A stretch of DNA of 64,000 nucleotides from Hygrocybe punicea. Lineage: Eukaryota; Basidiomycota; Agaricomycetes; Agaricales; Hygrophoraceae. Both the position numbers and the translations under genes were made by a program. Position 1 is the first letter of the stretch, and each line of letters starts with the position of its first letter. The stretch covers positions 62,001-126,000 of the forward strand of contig OY744465.1 in NCBI GenBank assembly GCA_963556145.1, in the 5' to 3' direction. Positions 11,300 to 21,944 of the stretch are shown here, piece by piece. The notes below the pieces were generated by a model, which was not told where the DNA came from, did no database searches, and worked only from the letters and a program-made list of their open reading frames with translations.

Positions 11300-11900
11300 T
11301 TATGCCAGTTTTATGGATTTTGTATTCACGAGCTGCGGCAGTATGAAGTGCCATATTATTTTATCTCCGTTCCACAGAGAAATGTAGGGCAACGTACAGA
11401 TAGTTTCCTTATCGTGCGGGAGCCAATCCTTGACAGCAATCACCGCAGTGCCAAGTAGGGCTTCTTTTGAGGCAGATTTGATGTGAAACAGTTTAATCAT
11501 GATTTCGGATCCGAAGTAAATGTAGCCCAGCCTATAGAAGAATGAAAACTCCCAATGTTTGGCCTGGTGTCAATGTAACTCTTTGCTTGCCTGGAAAAAT
11601 ACTGCCGGGACCTGAGGTTGCGGATATGTGGTTCGTCTGAAAAGGCAGTGGCCAGCGCCAGAAGCACATTGTGAAGCATTTGAGAGTGGGGAGCGGTTTT
11701 TGGTGGAGGTAGTGCAGAACCTTTGGTCCAGTAAATTTCCCCCTGAGACCCTGGCACCGTGCCAAACTTTGTTCATGATCTGAAAAAGAACAGCACAAAC
11801 TTTGGAACATACTGTGGTGACTTTCCGTCCAGTGTCGAATACAAGCTTGACAATGGCAGCTCAACCGGTTCCTGCCCACTTCCTGCTTCACATCCATGAG
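11300..11900 (-). CDS. Coding-like region, not recognised
   Basis: Several minus-strand frames overlap: a cysteine-bearing one near 11860 (CHCQACIRHW), one around 11570-11776, and one at 11300-11500 with TAVIAVKDWLPHDKETICT. They might be exons of one gene, but I cannot place introns with confidence. From 11900 to 12264 I see no gene; a lone TCAATTGACG at 12008 lacks the flanking arms of the compound palindrome. Confidence 0.2.
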
Positions 11901-12264
11901 AGCCGTAATTTTCAGCCGGAGGTCTTCGTATCTAGAAGAGAGACAATGTTCGCATGTGAGGTGAGGTAAGGTTGCCTAGATCCAGCATCAAGAATACCCA
12001 CTCTCTGTCAATTGACGCACCCTCTGGCAGCAATTTATTGGAAGAGCCAATGAAAAAAAATAAAACAAAAACACACACACCTCATGCAGACAATTCAGAA
12101 ATCGACTACAATCGCTTTCCGGCCTACGTGAGGTATGCACCAATTAGTAACGCCAATGGTCATGAGGTCACTGATATCGACATGACCCACTTATTCTTTT
12201 GTCCTGGATCGCCTTTCTCTTCTGTTCATGGGATGCATCCCGGTACCAGCAGGGGTGCTGGTAC

Positions 12265-13679
12265 TAGTGATGGACAGGTCCGGTTCGGTCCGGTTCTCAG
12301 CCAAATTTTGTGAACCCCGGACCGAACCTCAGGTCTGGTTCTACTTAAGTACAGAATCCCAGACCGAACCATTGGTTCCGGTTCTTTCAGGTCCAGTTCC
12401 GGTTCAGGCTTCATAGAACCAAGAACCGAACCTTACATGTAAGTATATTTTTGCATTTTTCGTTTTTCGGCTTACACTCAGGTCGCAGGTAGTAAAACAA
12501 CCATGTATTTAATTAATATATTGTTAAAGAAAAAATATAGAGTGGCCTGCCCCCACCCCGCCTCGCCTCACAGTCACAGACTCCTGCCATTCACGCTGCC
12601 TGCTATTGCAACTTGCCACCCCCGTCTGCCACCGTTCGCCGTCCGTTCACTCCATTGGGCATGGGCGCTGGCCACCGGCGCTTGAGCGAAGGGGGCGGTT
12701 GCTGCTGTGGTTGTTGCCGCTGCTGCGATTACTGCCATTGCTGTTTCTGCTGCTGTAGCCATAGCCGTTGGGTTTCATGCCGTAGTCACTGTGGTCCGTA
12801 GTCGCGTGGGTCTTGACGTGTCCATTGTCGTTTCCATATCCATTGCCGTTACCGTTAGCATCGGAGGCATTGATGGTGGCGTTGGCATTGTGGCTGGTGT
12901 GGTGGTGGTGGTGGGTGGTTATCGTTGCTAACTCTCCGCTAGAAAAAAGTAATAGATAAATTAACCAAAAAAGAGGACTTACTATTTATTGCAATACTGG
13001 CAACCCCCCCTGCTGCCGTTCGCCATCCGTTCACACCATTGGGGGTGAATGCTAGCCACCGGCACCTGAGCAAAGGGGCCAGGTGCTGCTGCCGTTGTGG
13101 TTCGTGCCGTAGCTGATGCCGATTCCGTTAGCATGCGTTGGTGTTGGTGTTGGTGTTGGTGTTGGTGTTGTGGGGTTGCTGGTGGTAGTGGTGGTGGTGG
13201 CGGCAGTGGGATGGATTGCTGCTGGCGTTGCTAACTCACGCCTAGCGCAGTAAGTAACTAAAAGTTAAAGTTAGTTGAAGTACATGAAATACCTAAAAAA
13301 TGGGACTTATCTTAAGCAGAACAGTTCGCGGCGAACTGTTCTGCTCATCAGGGTGCGAATCGTCGCCGGCGTCCAAGTTTCCATTGTTGTTGAGGGGGTG
13401 GGGAGTGGGAGTGTGGTGGGAGGTGGGAAGCGAGTTCATCTTCAACGGTTCAACAAGTTGTCGTGCTGTTGGGCATGACATGACATGTCACAGTACACTC
13501 ATTTTGGACACCGGTTTGGACCGGTCCGAACAGGTTCTGGACCACGGAAAAACACATGAACGCGGAACTGGACTTCAGGTCCGGTTCATGCCTGGCCTCG
13601 AACCTGGACCCGAACCGTGGTTCGGTTCTCATTGGTTCAGGTTCGAACCACGGTTCCGAACCAGACCTGTCCATCACTA
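12265..13679 (-). mobile_element. Non-autonomous hAT element C
   Basis: Terminal inverted repeats begin TAGTGATGGACAGGTC at both ends, flanked by a perfect 8-bp duplication GCTGGTAC (12257-12264 and 13680-13687). Subterminal GGTTCGGTCCGG-type repeats follow. On the minus strand two intron-like units occur (near 12939-12984 and 13236-13311), next to GTT/GGT-rich tracts (near 12890 and 13140). A segment of about 70 bp is duplicated (near 12620-12690 and 13008-13078). Unlike most relatives in the window it lacks the compound palindrome. No transposase is encoded. It inserted into a GCTGGTACTGG minisatellite. Confidence 0.88.
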
Positions 13680-13765
13680 GCTGGTACTGGTACTGGGCCT
13701 GGTCCTCGCATGGTTACTGGTGCTGGTGCCAGTGCCGGTGTTGGTATCGGCGCTGGGCTCCGAGT
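13680..13765. repeat. GCTGGTACTGG-type minisatellite
   Basis: Short units made of GCTGGT, ACTGGT and GCCGGT flank element C on its right and, briefly, its left (12236-12264). The same repeat type lies at 18515-18675 and 21112-21700, on both sides of the ISWI fragment. From 13766 to about 14130 I see no gene. Confidence 0.6.
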
Positions 13766-14129
13766 CATACTTGCCTTAGAAGTTCAAGTTGATAAACCAT
13801 ACAAGAGTAACTTGAAAGTCAGGAGACGGATGATCAATTGGACATTCAAATTTTTCCATATGTAAATTGTGATCGCTATTTTCAAATCAATATAAAGGGA
13901 ACCATCATAGGTGGGTGCAACAAATAATTAATTCATAGGCGGTGTTTGGAAATCACGATTAGATGCCCAGGAAAACCGCCGAGAAATTGGACGATGAGAA
14001 GAACCTGTGGCACCAGCCACCTGCAACATGTACTCATGTGCTGTCGAGCACAAACCTAAATGATGTTGGTATGGGCCTTGTAAGTGAATGGGGAGTGTGA
14101 TTTTACCAGAATTGCTGAGATATCATGAG

Positions 14130-17100
14130 ATAATAGGGAAGGAAGAACTTGGATCAAAGTCTTCTTACCAAGCCGTGGCACCTTTCTGGTACCCCTGGAA
14201 ACGCTGAATGGTCAGGAGGCGATCATCGGCAAGGAGATTAGCATGGTCGTAGAATGTCTTGAAAGTTGGCCCAAGGGTTTGCTTCCTGAGTGGGATGCCT
14301 TTTAATACACCTGTCTCCCAGCTCTTGATGCAGGCAGCTAACTGGTCGGGATGTCAGCGTATCATGTACGAGATACAAATTGAAAAATGTACATGGCCAG
14401 CAATATATGGAGGTCCATAAATGGGTATGATTCCTTCCGCGGCCCATTCGAGGCCAATGGGATTGTCGTCGTCTGCACCTGACTGACCAGTTCCAAAAAA
14501 GACTACACTCTGAGCTCGTTGAAAGATTGGAGTGTTGAAATGAGCCACAATGTTACCCTGGCAAGATGTCGTGAGCAGGCTCTCATTGAATGTGACAAAT
14601 AAGAATGAACCAAACAAACAACGTGAACATAAGATGCATTGGGATCACTCAAGTAGCCAGTAGCTAACCGTTGTACTTCTGTAGGTTCTAGGCGACTGAA
14701 GCCCAAATTGTCATGTGCACTGTTGTCGGAGGTAGTCCCTGAAATAATCCTCATCACCTTAGTTTTGTCATTGAGGTGCCTGCGGGCCGCAGACTTTCTC
14801 AGGATTCCGACCATGTTGTGGATTGTATAGCCTATGGAAAGACTATAAGAGAAATTTTGTAACTCAGTCAAGACGGTTACCTTCTTCAACACCATCCGGA
14901 TTAGCAACTTTGTTGTTAACCGCCTTCTCTAAAAGGGTCAAACAGATCTCTTCGGTCATGTTGATGAAGGCCAGTTGAATAATGCGGATGTGCTGGAATC
15001 GCAGAGCCTTTTTTACGACTCTAAGCCAACGCCGAAGGCCCAAGGAATTCAAGTCTTCAAGCGTGTCAAATATTACCTTCCACGAAGATGGGCCTGATGT
15101 CAACTTGAAAGGAGCAGGAGCGGCAGAAGGCGGGAGAGTTTCATGTTTGTTTTTGTTAGTGTCACCATCGGTAGCCTCGCGACTACAGGTAGGTGTCTGG
15201 ATCTGAATGGGAGCGACGGTGTAAACCATTGGGGCTTCATGTACATGTGTATGGGAGCTCTCAGAACTGTGAATGGCATGGGAGCCATCATCATGAGTAT
15301 CGGAACGATTAACATGAAGAGGACCATACCTAGCTGCATGTACCAGGGGGCTGTGTGCTTGGAAGTTGCCCAAGTCAACCACGCTGCTATGGCCATCAAC
15401 AGCCTGGGGGGCATTGGGGCAGTTTAATTTGGCAGGGGCATGGTTCTGTGTTGACTGGTACACTTCGGAGTGGTAAACGTCAAAGCAATTGGAGTGGGCA
15501 TCGTAAATATCAGCTGGAACGGCTGGGGACCTCATAAGGTCATTCGGATTGACGAAAATGCTGCAGTCAAAGCCATCATTAACATCCATTGAATAATCTG
15601 ACTGCTCGGTGTCAGGATGAGTTTGGACATCAGCATCGGGGCTGGCCTCGTAAAAATCGAGGTTATTGGGCCTGAGCAAAGTGCTGCGGCCATCCGCTGC
15701 TAGTGGGGTATCATATGCATGGAAGTTACTCCTGCTCATATGATCGCTGTCCGCTTGGGTATCTAGGGCCTGGAATTGATGCATGTCGAGGCTGTCAGCG
15801 CAAGCAGGATGGTTGGCAAGGACGTTGAAACCGTTAACGCCCGAGGAATCATTGCAATGATTAGGCCACATTGGAGAGTCGTATGTGTGGAAGTGATTGG
15901 TGTCCAGACGAAGATGGGTATCTGGTATTTGGAATTGATGCGCGTCGAAGCTTTCAGCACAAATATGGTTGTTGGAAGGGATGCCGAAATCCTTCAACCT
16001 GATAGAATAATGCTCCTGCCAAGTCAAAGAGGTGTACTCCCAAAGATTATTGGTGTGGATGTGACCGTCACTACCAGCCTGAACATCAGCCTGAACTTCG
16101 GTGTGGGCCTGATAATTATTGGCGCCAATAAAAGTATTATTGACATCCACTGGGGTATCTGACATTTGGAATTGATGTGCGTCAAAGTTCTCAGCGCAAG
16201 CGTGGCTGTTGGAAGGGACACCAAAATAGCTAACACCCATGGCCTGCCAAAGTGGAGAGGCGCACTCCTTGGCATCGGCATGACTGTCACCACCAGCATG
16301 AACATCAACGTGGGCCTTGTAATTATTGACTTCAACAAAAAAACTGTCATCTTCCACTAGGGTATCCGTCGTCTAGAATTGACGTGTTTCAGCACTGAAA
16401 AGCTGTTGAAACGGATGCTAAATTGTCAATGCTCACTGGCACGGAATCACGTTCCCACATTAGACAGTCTGAGTCGTACACCTGGAGATGTTTGGCATTG
16501 GTTCAAGCATGGATATGAGCATGGTCCTCGTAACCGTGGGCATTCCAGTCACTGCCAACACCCATGGAATCACGTTCAAGTTCATGATACATTGGGGAGT
16601 CGCCTGCTGGGATGTTGTTAGTGTCAGTGCAAGCATAGCTACCAGCCTAGACCAAATTACCATTGCCATCCACCACCAGTGAGGTCTTGGAATTACACAG
16701 TTTGAAGTGATGATCATCGATGCCATATGTGATGCTTGGCTTGGACTCCAGAAAATTTTCAAGGTTGCCCTGTCATGGTGGTCAGTGCGATGCAACAAAT
16801 TAGATATGAACAAGTATGAATTTCCCTCGTACCGTTGCAATGTCTATTTCACTTCCACAGGATTCCCATTGACCCACTGGCAGCCGGAATTCGGTGTTGG
16901 ACTGGGACCACTGTGACTGCAATGTTTGGTCAGATGCGAGGGGAGATGTGAATGATGTGTCTGTAGGCTTTGACATCTGTGGTGGGGTCGCTGGAAAGGT
17001 TCTTTTTGAGCCGAACTTGGTAAATTCAAGGTTCAGTTTTTTCATAAAGTTTGAAACGGCCTCTTCAAGTTCATCTTTAGTACCGTACGCGGTCCGATCA

Positions 17101-17190
17101 ATGAGAAAGTGCACCATTCCGAGATCGTAGATCATGAGGTAATCCGAGTCATGATTTCTCCAGAATTCATAGGATAACAAACTATGCTGT
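14130..17190 (-). pseudogene. Decayed gene with degenerate internal repeats, family unknown
   Basis: The longest open part (14864-16357) carries at least four degenerate copies of a roughly 50-residue unit with a CAENFDAHQFQ-type core followed by DTPVDVNN-type linkers, rich in His, Asp and Asn. Upstream, the same pattern continues to about 16.8 kb but is cut by TAG and TGA codons. An N-terminal exon (16860-17180) contains MVHFLIDRTAYGTKDELEE. Downstream the repeats give way to a conserved-looking globular part: WLRVVKKALRFQHIRIIQ, an intron near 14840-14880, then GYTIHNMVGILRKSAARR, LGFSRLEPTEVQRLATGY, a further intron, FFGTGQSGADDDNPIGLEW, and a last exon with LRKQTLGPTFKTFYDHANL. I cannot name the family. 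The globular C-terminus looks real and better preserved than the repeats. Confidence 0.5.
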
Positions 17191-17900
17191 GTAATAACAC
17201 TACACTACTACTTATCACTACTGCAAGCACCACTCGAATGAACTTGAAGGAAGGGCGTGGGTGGTTCAAAATCTATGTTAAAGGTCACCGTGAGGTCACG
17301 GTACTACTCAGTGACCCTGCATTTAAAATTAATAATAGGAATCCTATTCAAGTAATCTCTGTGATGTCGATTGGCCTGATGGCTATGCGTTGCTTGGCTG
17401 ATCATTCCCAGTGGGAAGTCCGTCATTTAGGGTAGATTATTATGTATTAAATGCCATTATAATTGAAATAAAAGATAGCAATCGAGAATCTTCCCAATAC
17501 TGTATATTTTTCTAAACCCATCGATTACGCATCAGGAAAACACCTTTCCACTTAACATGACTTAAAACGTGACTTAAGACGCAATAAGATGGGTTAAGAC
17601 TGTTAAGTTAAGACCGTTAAGTCAGTAAGCTGCAGTAAGACCAATTAAGAAGGTTCTTATGCTAAAATTTCGTTACTCGTGAAATGCCGACTTTGTCGGC
17701 AGAAACCTTGCTTGCGTTGAGCATTAGATACTTAGAACCATTTATTGCAATTTTGAGCAATGGACCAAAACTCTGGTTGCAGAACAACAAACAACAAACA
17801 AGGACACGAATAACTAGTATGAGCGGGATTTCTGGACGATATTAAGAATTTCAGGCCTATCCCTAGGGAACCCACTAACCCCCCGGGTTCCTAACCGGGA
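17191..17900. other. No gene; TTAAG-rich stretch
   Basis: No coding signal. Around 17550-17660 degenerate GACTTAAGAC and GTTAAGAC units recur. A possible small element spans about 17815-17917 (TAGTATGAGCGGG against TAGTACAAGTGCAG on the other strand), but its flanks do not form a target duplication. Confidence 0.35.
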
Positions 17901-17968
17901 CACTGCACTTGTACTAGCCGTACACCGTTCCCGTTCTGCCTCGGGTTAGGCAGATACACATGCCAGCT

Positions 17969-18024
17969 ACCTCGCGAACAATGTCTGCACATCAATTGAT
18001 GTGGTCCATATGTGTTCGCAAGGT
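17969..18024. repeat. Compound palindrome (element K, copy 1)
   Basis: Left arm ACCTCGCGAAC, core TCAATTGA at 17992-17999 inside ACATCAATTGATGT, right arm GTTCGCAAGGT. Confidence 0.85.
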
Positions 18025-18097
18025 AGAGTTGGGGGCAGGGACTTCCCACCCACATTCGTTGTGGTTGTTGTCCTTCCTTGCCGTTTCCTTGCTGGAT

Positions 18098-18153
18098 ACC
18101 TCGCGAAAGACATCCACACGTCAATTGACGCCGTCTGTGCGTGTTCGCGAGGT
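18098..18153. repeat. Compound palindrome (element K, copy 2)
   Basis: Left arm ACCTCGCGAA, core CGTCAATTGACG centred at 18124.5, right arm TTCGCGAGGT. One of the best-preserved copies. Confidence 0.88.
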
Positions 18154-18514
18154 GGAGGTGGCGGAGGAGGGGACTTCTTGTCGATGTTCCCCTTCTTTCC
18201 CTGTCGTCCTGGTTGCTTTTGTTGTTCCTTGCCACATTCCTAAATGCTTCAACTTCCTCGTCCTCGTGGAGTGACCAGGGAGGTGGGTTGAAACGTACCT
18301 GGGCTGGTTAGTGGGCACATCACCATTCTAGCCTTTCTGGTCACCCTCGTACTTGCCACCACCACTGTCATAGTCGTTGACGTCATCGTCATCGTCACCT
18401 TCATTGCCGTTATCATCGTTGTCACCTTCGTTGTTGGGGTCGTTGAGGACTTGAGTTACCTACAAAAAAAATAGATAATATTTGACAAGAAAACATTACC
18501 TTGGGGCCGTGGTG

Positions 18515-18675
18515 GCGCTACTAGTATTGCTGGTACTGGTCCTGCTGGGGTGCTAGTGCTAGTGCCGCCCTGGTGTGGGCATGAGTGGTGTCGCGCTAAT
18601 GCTGGTGCTGGGACTTACCCTAGTGCGGGGACTGGTGCCGATGCTGGTGCCGGTGTTAGTATTGCACTTGTCCCC
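18515..18675. repeat. GCTGGTACTGG-type minisatellite at the 3' edge of the ISWI fragment
   Basis: Repeats of GCTGGTACTGGTCC, GCTAGTGCTAGTG and GCTGGTGCCGG run up to the point where ISWI homology ends. Read in frame, it would add an Ala/Pro/Thr tail to the fragment. Confidence 0.6.
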
Positions 18676-18679
18676 ACTT

Positions 18680-21110
18680 TGCCTTCCCATTGTTGCACTG
18701 AGGCCTCAGACTTGAAATTACTGAGATCCTCCAAATTGAGCGTCTCATACTTGTTGTTCAGCTCCATTGTACATTCCTCTCCACTCAAGATAATGGCGTC
18801 AATATCGTCGTTTACCAACAACCTAGTGCAATGGAAAGATGATCAGCATAATAATCCTTCGAATGGGGATGGGTACACGCACTCTTCGTTTGAATTGATG
18901 ATCTTCTCAGCACCATGAGTAATCATCTCCAACAGCTCTTCCTTGTTCGTAGCTAAAGTACCGATGATGAGGGATAAAACATGAAAACAAAAAACAAAAA
19001 ATGTACCTTTAGCAGTCTGTTGCCTACCTTGCTGGATGACGAGTTGGTCCAGATGAAGTTTCTGCGCAGCGCGCTCAAGCATACGTTCCTCGACGCTAAC
19101 TTCCATGACGAAATGGAAGATGTGTACTTGCTTCATCTGTCCAATCCGATGCGCACGGTCCATAGCTTGAAGATCAGCTTGCGGATTCCTGCAAGAAATA
19201 AATCAGCGTCCGATGCTTAACATCCCCACTAACGCACCAATCGCTGTCATACAAAACGACGGTGTCGGCAGTCGTCAGATTGATACCGAGGCCACCAGCG
19301 TGTGTTGTAAGCAAGAAGATGAACTTTTCGCTGCCTGGCTTGTTATACTTGTCAATGGCATTGGTTCTGTCATCATGTGAAGTGCTTCCATCGATACGAC
19401 AGTATTCTGCAAATTCATAATGATTAATAAACCAGTTTTGGGAACCGATGGAGAGACAAGACACGTACTGAATTGTCGGAAAAGACAATAATCTTCTAGA
19501 ATATTGAGCACACGACTCATTTGACTGAAAATCAAGACACGAGAGCCTTTGGCTTTCATGGACTTGAGGAGTTTGTCAAGGATAATCAGTTTCCCCGAGT
19601 TCTCGATAAGGTGCTTGTCGGTTGTATAAGGCGGCCCAGGCTCCTGGTCAAAAGTCAGAAAGGAATTATCAACGAACGTCACGATGTAAGACGCACTGCT
19701 CCATCAAAAAGATACGGGTGACAGGTAACTTTGCGAAGCTGCCACAAGCTGTGAGCTGAGAACAAAAGCAATTGCAATTAGCTAACTGACCTGCATGACC
19801 ATATTCATCAGCCGAGTTTTTCCTTCCTTCTTTCCCATCAAACCTAAGGCAGCGATTAGAAGCCGGAACGTATGGGGAAGTGATAATTCATGCTTGACCA
19901 TTGACAGCATCGATATCTTTCTCAAGAACAGACCTGTACCACTTGCGTTGCATTTCGGTGAGACCAACATAAATGTTAATTTCTTTCTCTATGATTAAAA
20001 CGATTTCAGTCACTGGAAGGAATATCCAAATTTAACAACTTACTGGGTAAGATTCTTCTCTACGTCTGCCTTGACTCTTCATAATAAGAATGGTCTCAAG
20101 ATCTTGTGTAGGGCCTCCACCACCTTCTTACTCTTTTCCTCCTCGGCATCAACACGGTCATCATCCTTGTGTAAGAAACTGTCCAGGTCTGCATAGTCGG
20201 AAAATATTTCTGGGCAGATAAAATTTAGCAACGCAAACAGTTCCTTCAGACTGCTCTGTAGCGGCGTTCTGGTAATGAGAAGCCGGCCCCGGGAGCTGAA
20301 GACGCGGACAATCTGTGCCAGGAGAGAGTCTATGTTCTTGATCCGATGAGCCTCGTCGATGATGATATACTCAAAGGAGAATTTTTTGAATGCTGCTTTC
20401 TCGATGAGACAGATCTCATATGAAGTAACGCAGACTTCGAAGTCTTGTGGGATAAGTCAATTTGCAATGATGTCCGCTCGTTCCTCTTTCGTCCCTGTAA
20501 GAATGACGACATTGAAATTGGCCGTCCATTGCTCAAATTCTCTCTGCCAATTCTTGAGGGTGACTTTCGGGACAACTATCAAATATGGAGGATGTCACGA
20601 TAGTGTTTCAAATAGGTGAGGAAGGCGATAGTTTGCAGCGTTTTTCCCAAGCCCTAGACATTGTAGTGTTACCAAGGTGTTGGATTTGAGGAGGAAATGT
20701 GGACCACTCACCATTTCGTCAGCCAAGATGCCGTTCAGTCCATTATGATACAAGGACACCATCCAATTTAAACCTTGCAATTGATACGACCTCATCTCTC
20801 CGTTAATAACTGAAGGAGATGATTGACATGGAGTACAGCACGTCGAAAGACAGCACTCACAACCAGGGGAGTCTTCAAACACGAATGGAGTGTTGATCCC
20901 ATCCGCTGCCATTTCGCCATCCTTCAGTAACTCTTCGTCTTCTTCCTTTTCAGATTTGCGGTGGTGAGCATTCTGATCACTGTTTTACATGCAATAAGTT
21001 GGACACCAGGGGTTCAGATATGCAAACATACATTGTGTGTTTCCTTCCCCTCCCTTTTGGCTTGGGCTGTGTGTCCATCATTGCAGCATATTCCGGATCA
21101 CGGGCTTTCT
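18680..21110 (-). pseudogene. Fragment of an ISWI-type chromatin-remodelling ATPase
   Basis: ISWI proteins are SNF2-family ATPases that slide nucleosomes. Reading down the minus strand I see KARDPEYAAMMDTQPKPKGR (start of homology near 21.1 kb), the [13 protein letters not shown] linker, [18 protein letters not shown], a Walker A GLGKT whose codons follow an intron, the DEAH box in IIIDEAHRIKN, TGTPLQ, then the helicase C lobe ([42 protein letters not shown]) and the linker ending SVQQWEG near 18.68 kb. Introns are retained, so this is a DNA-level copy. It is broken by TGA codons at 20457-20459 and 20079-20081, both where arginine CGA is expected. It lacks the N-terminus and the whole HAND-SANT-SLIDE end. 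Both edges run into GCTGGTACTGG minisatellite. Confidence 0.9.
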
Positions 21111-21111
21111 G

Positions 21112-21700
21112 CTGTGGCGCTTGTGCTGATGCTGGTGCCCTCACTGGTGCCAGTACCCAGTGCCATGCTGGCACTAGTGCGGGCGTTGGTGCTGGTGCTG
21201 GTGCTGGTGCCCACACTGGGTGCTGGCCATCGCTATGCTGTTCTGGAGCTGGTACCGCGTTCTGGCCAGCGATGTTGCTGGTGTTGGTACCAGCACTGGT
21301 GCTCGTGGTGCTGGTACTGCTGGTACTGCCATGAGAGCTGGCGCTGTCACTGGCGTTATCACCGTGCCCACCCTTGTCCCCTCGCTGGTGCTGGCGCAGC
21401 TGCTCTCCGTTTGTGGTCAGTGGCTGACATTGTTTACACTTATGTACGGAAAACAGAAAAAAAGGCTTCAATTATGAGGTGGAGAAACCTTGACAAGGTA
21501 AAATTTAACTTACTAATTTTATATGAATAAATTTATTTTTATTAAATCGTTACCGATACTGGTACCATTATAGACGCTAATACCCATTGCTGCCACTGCC
21601 TGGTCCCGATGCCAGCTGGTGCTGTGCTGCTACTGGTCTGTATGGTACTGGGGGTTGGGTGCCGTGCTACTAGATGCCGGTCCGGACGCTGGCGTCAGCA
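21112..21700. repeat. GCTGGTACTGG-type minisatellite at the 5' edge of the ISWI fragment
   Basis: About 600 bp of degenerate GCTGGTGCTGGTACTGG units. They leave several frames open (for example 20977-21471 on the minus strand, Ala/Pro/Ser/Thr-rich) without any conserved domain. It replaces the sequence that should precede the KARDPEYAAMM motif. Confidence 0.65.
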
Positions 21701-21704
21701 GTAA

Positions 21705-21781
21705 TACTGACAAGTTCACGGACATGATTGGCGAGCTGTGATATCTTCTCATGTAGTTCCTGTGTAGAGGCAAGAACAAAC
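21705..21781 (-). pseudogene. Shard resembling a fungal Zn2Cys6 transcription-factor linker
   Basis: After a TTCATAG acceptor the minus strand reads FVLASTQELHEKISQLANHVREL and then diverges. This resembles the coiled-coil segment after the zinc cluster in some fungal binuclear-cluster regulators (known pattern FVLANTEELHEKI). No zinc cluster is present here. The match is only about 22 residues, so it is tentative. It sits between the CDC73 and ISWI fragments, on the same strand. Confidence 0.4.
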
Positions 21782-21944
21782 CTATGAAGCAAGAAGTTAG
21801 AGGAGTGTCGATAGGGAATTCACATCACATAGTCACCGATTCCCTTGCCCAGTTGTCAAAGAACCCTGTGGAGCATATCAAATTCTTGAGAGCCAATACT
21901 TGTATCCTTGGTCCTTCAATGCAAATGGACGTGCAGCACGGATA

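Larger units (their letters stand above)
17918..18510 (-). mobile_element. Non-autonomous hAT-like element K, ends unresolved
   Basis: Two compound palindromes (17969-18024 and 18098-18153), a GTCATCGTCACC-type repeat near 18360-18440 and a minus-strand intron-like unit near 18455-18500 occur in the same order as in the elements with defined ends. I could not identify terminal repeats or a target duplication. It abuts the 3' edge of the ISWI fragment through a GCTGGTACTGG minisatellite. Confidence 0.5.

Noticed and set aside
12001..12016. GTCAATTGACGC as another compound palindrome
   Set aside because: Only the core is present; neither arm occurs at plus or minus 22 bp.
17815..17917. Small hAT MITE (TAGTATGAGCGGG to CTTGTACTA)
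   Set aside because: Termini match for only about 12 bases and the flanking octamers (CGAATAAC and GCCGTACA) differ.
20977..21471. Ala/Pro/Ser-rich protein of 164 residues
   Set aside because: Most of the frame is minisatellite; only its last part (KARDPEYAAMM) is real, as the edge of the ISWI fragment.
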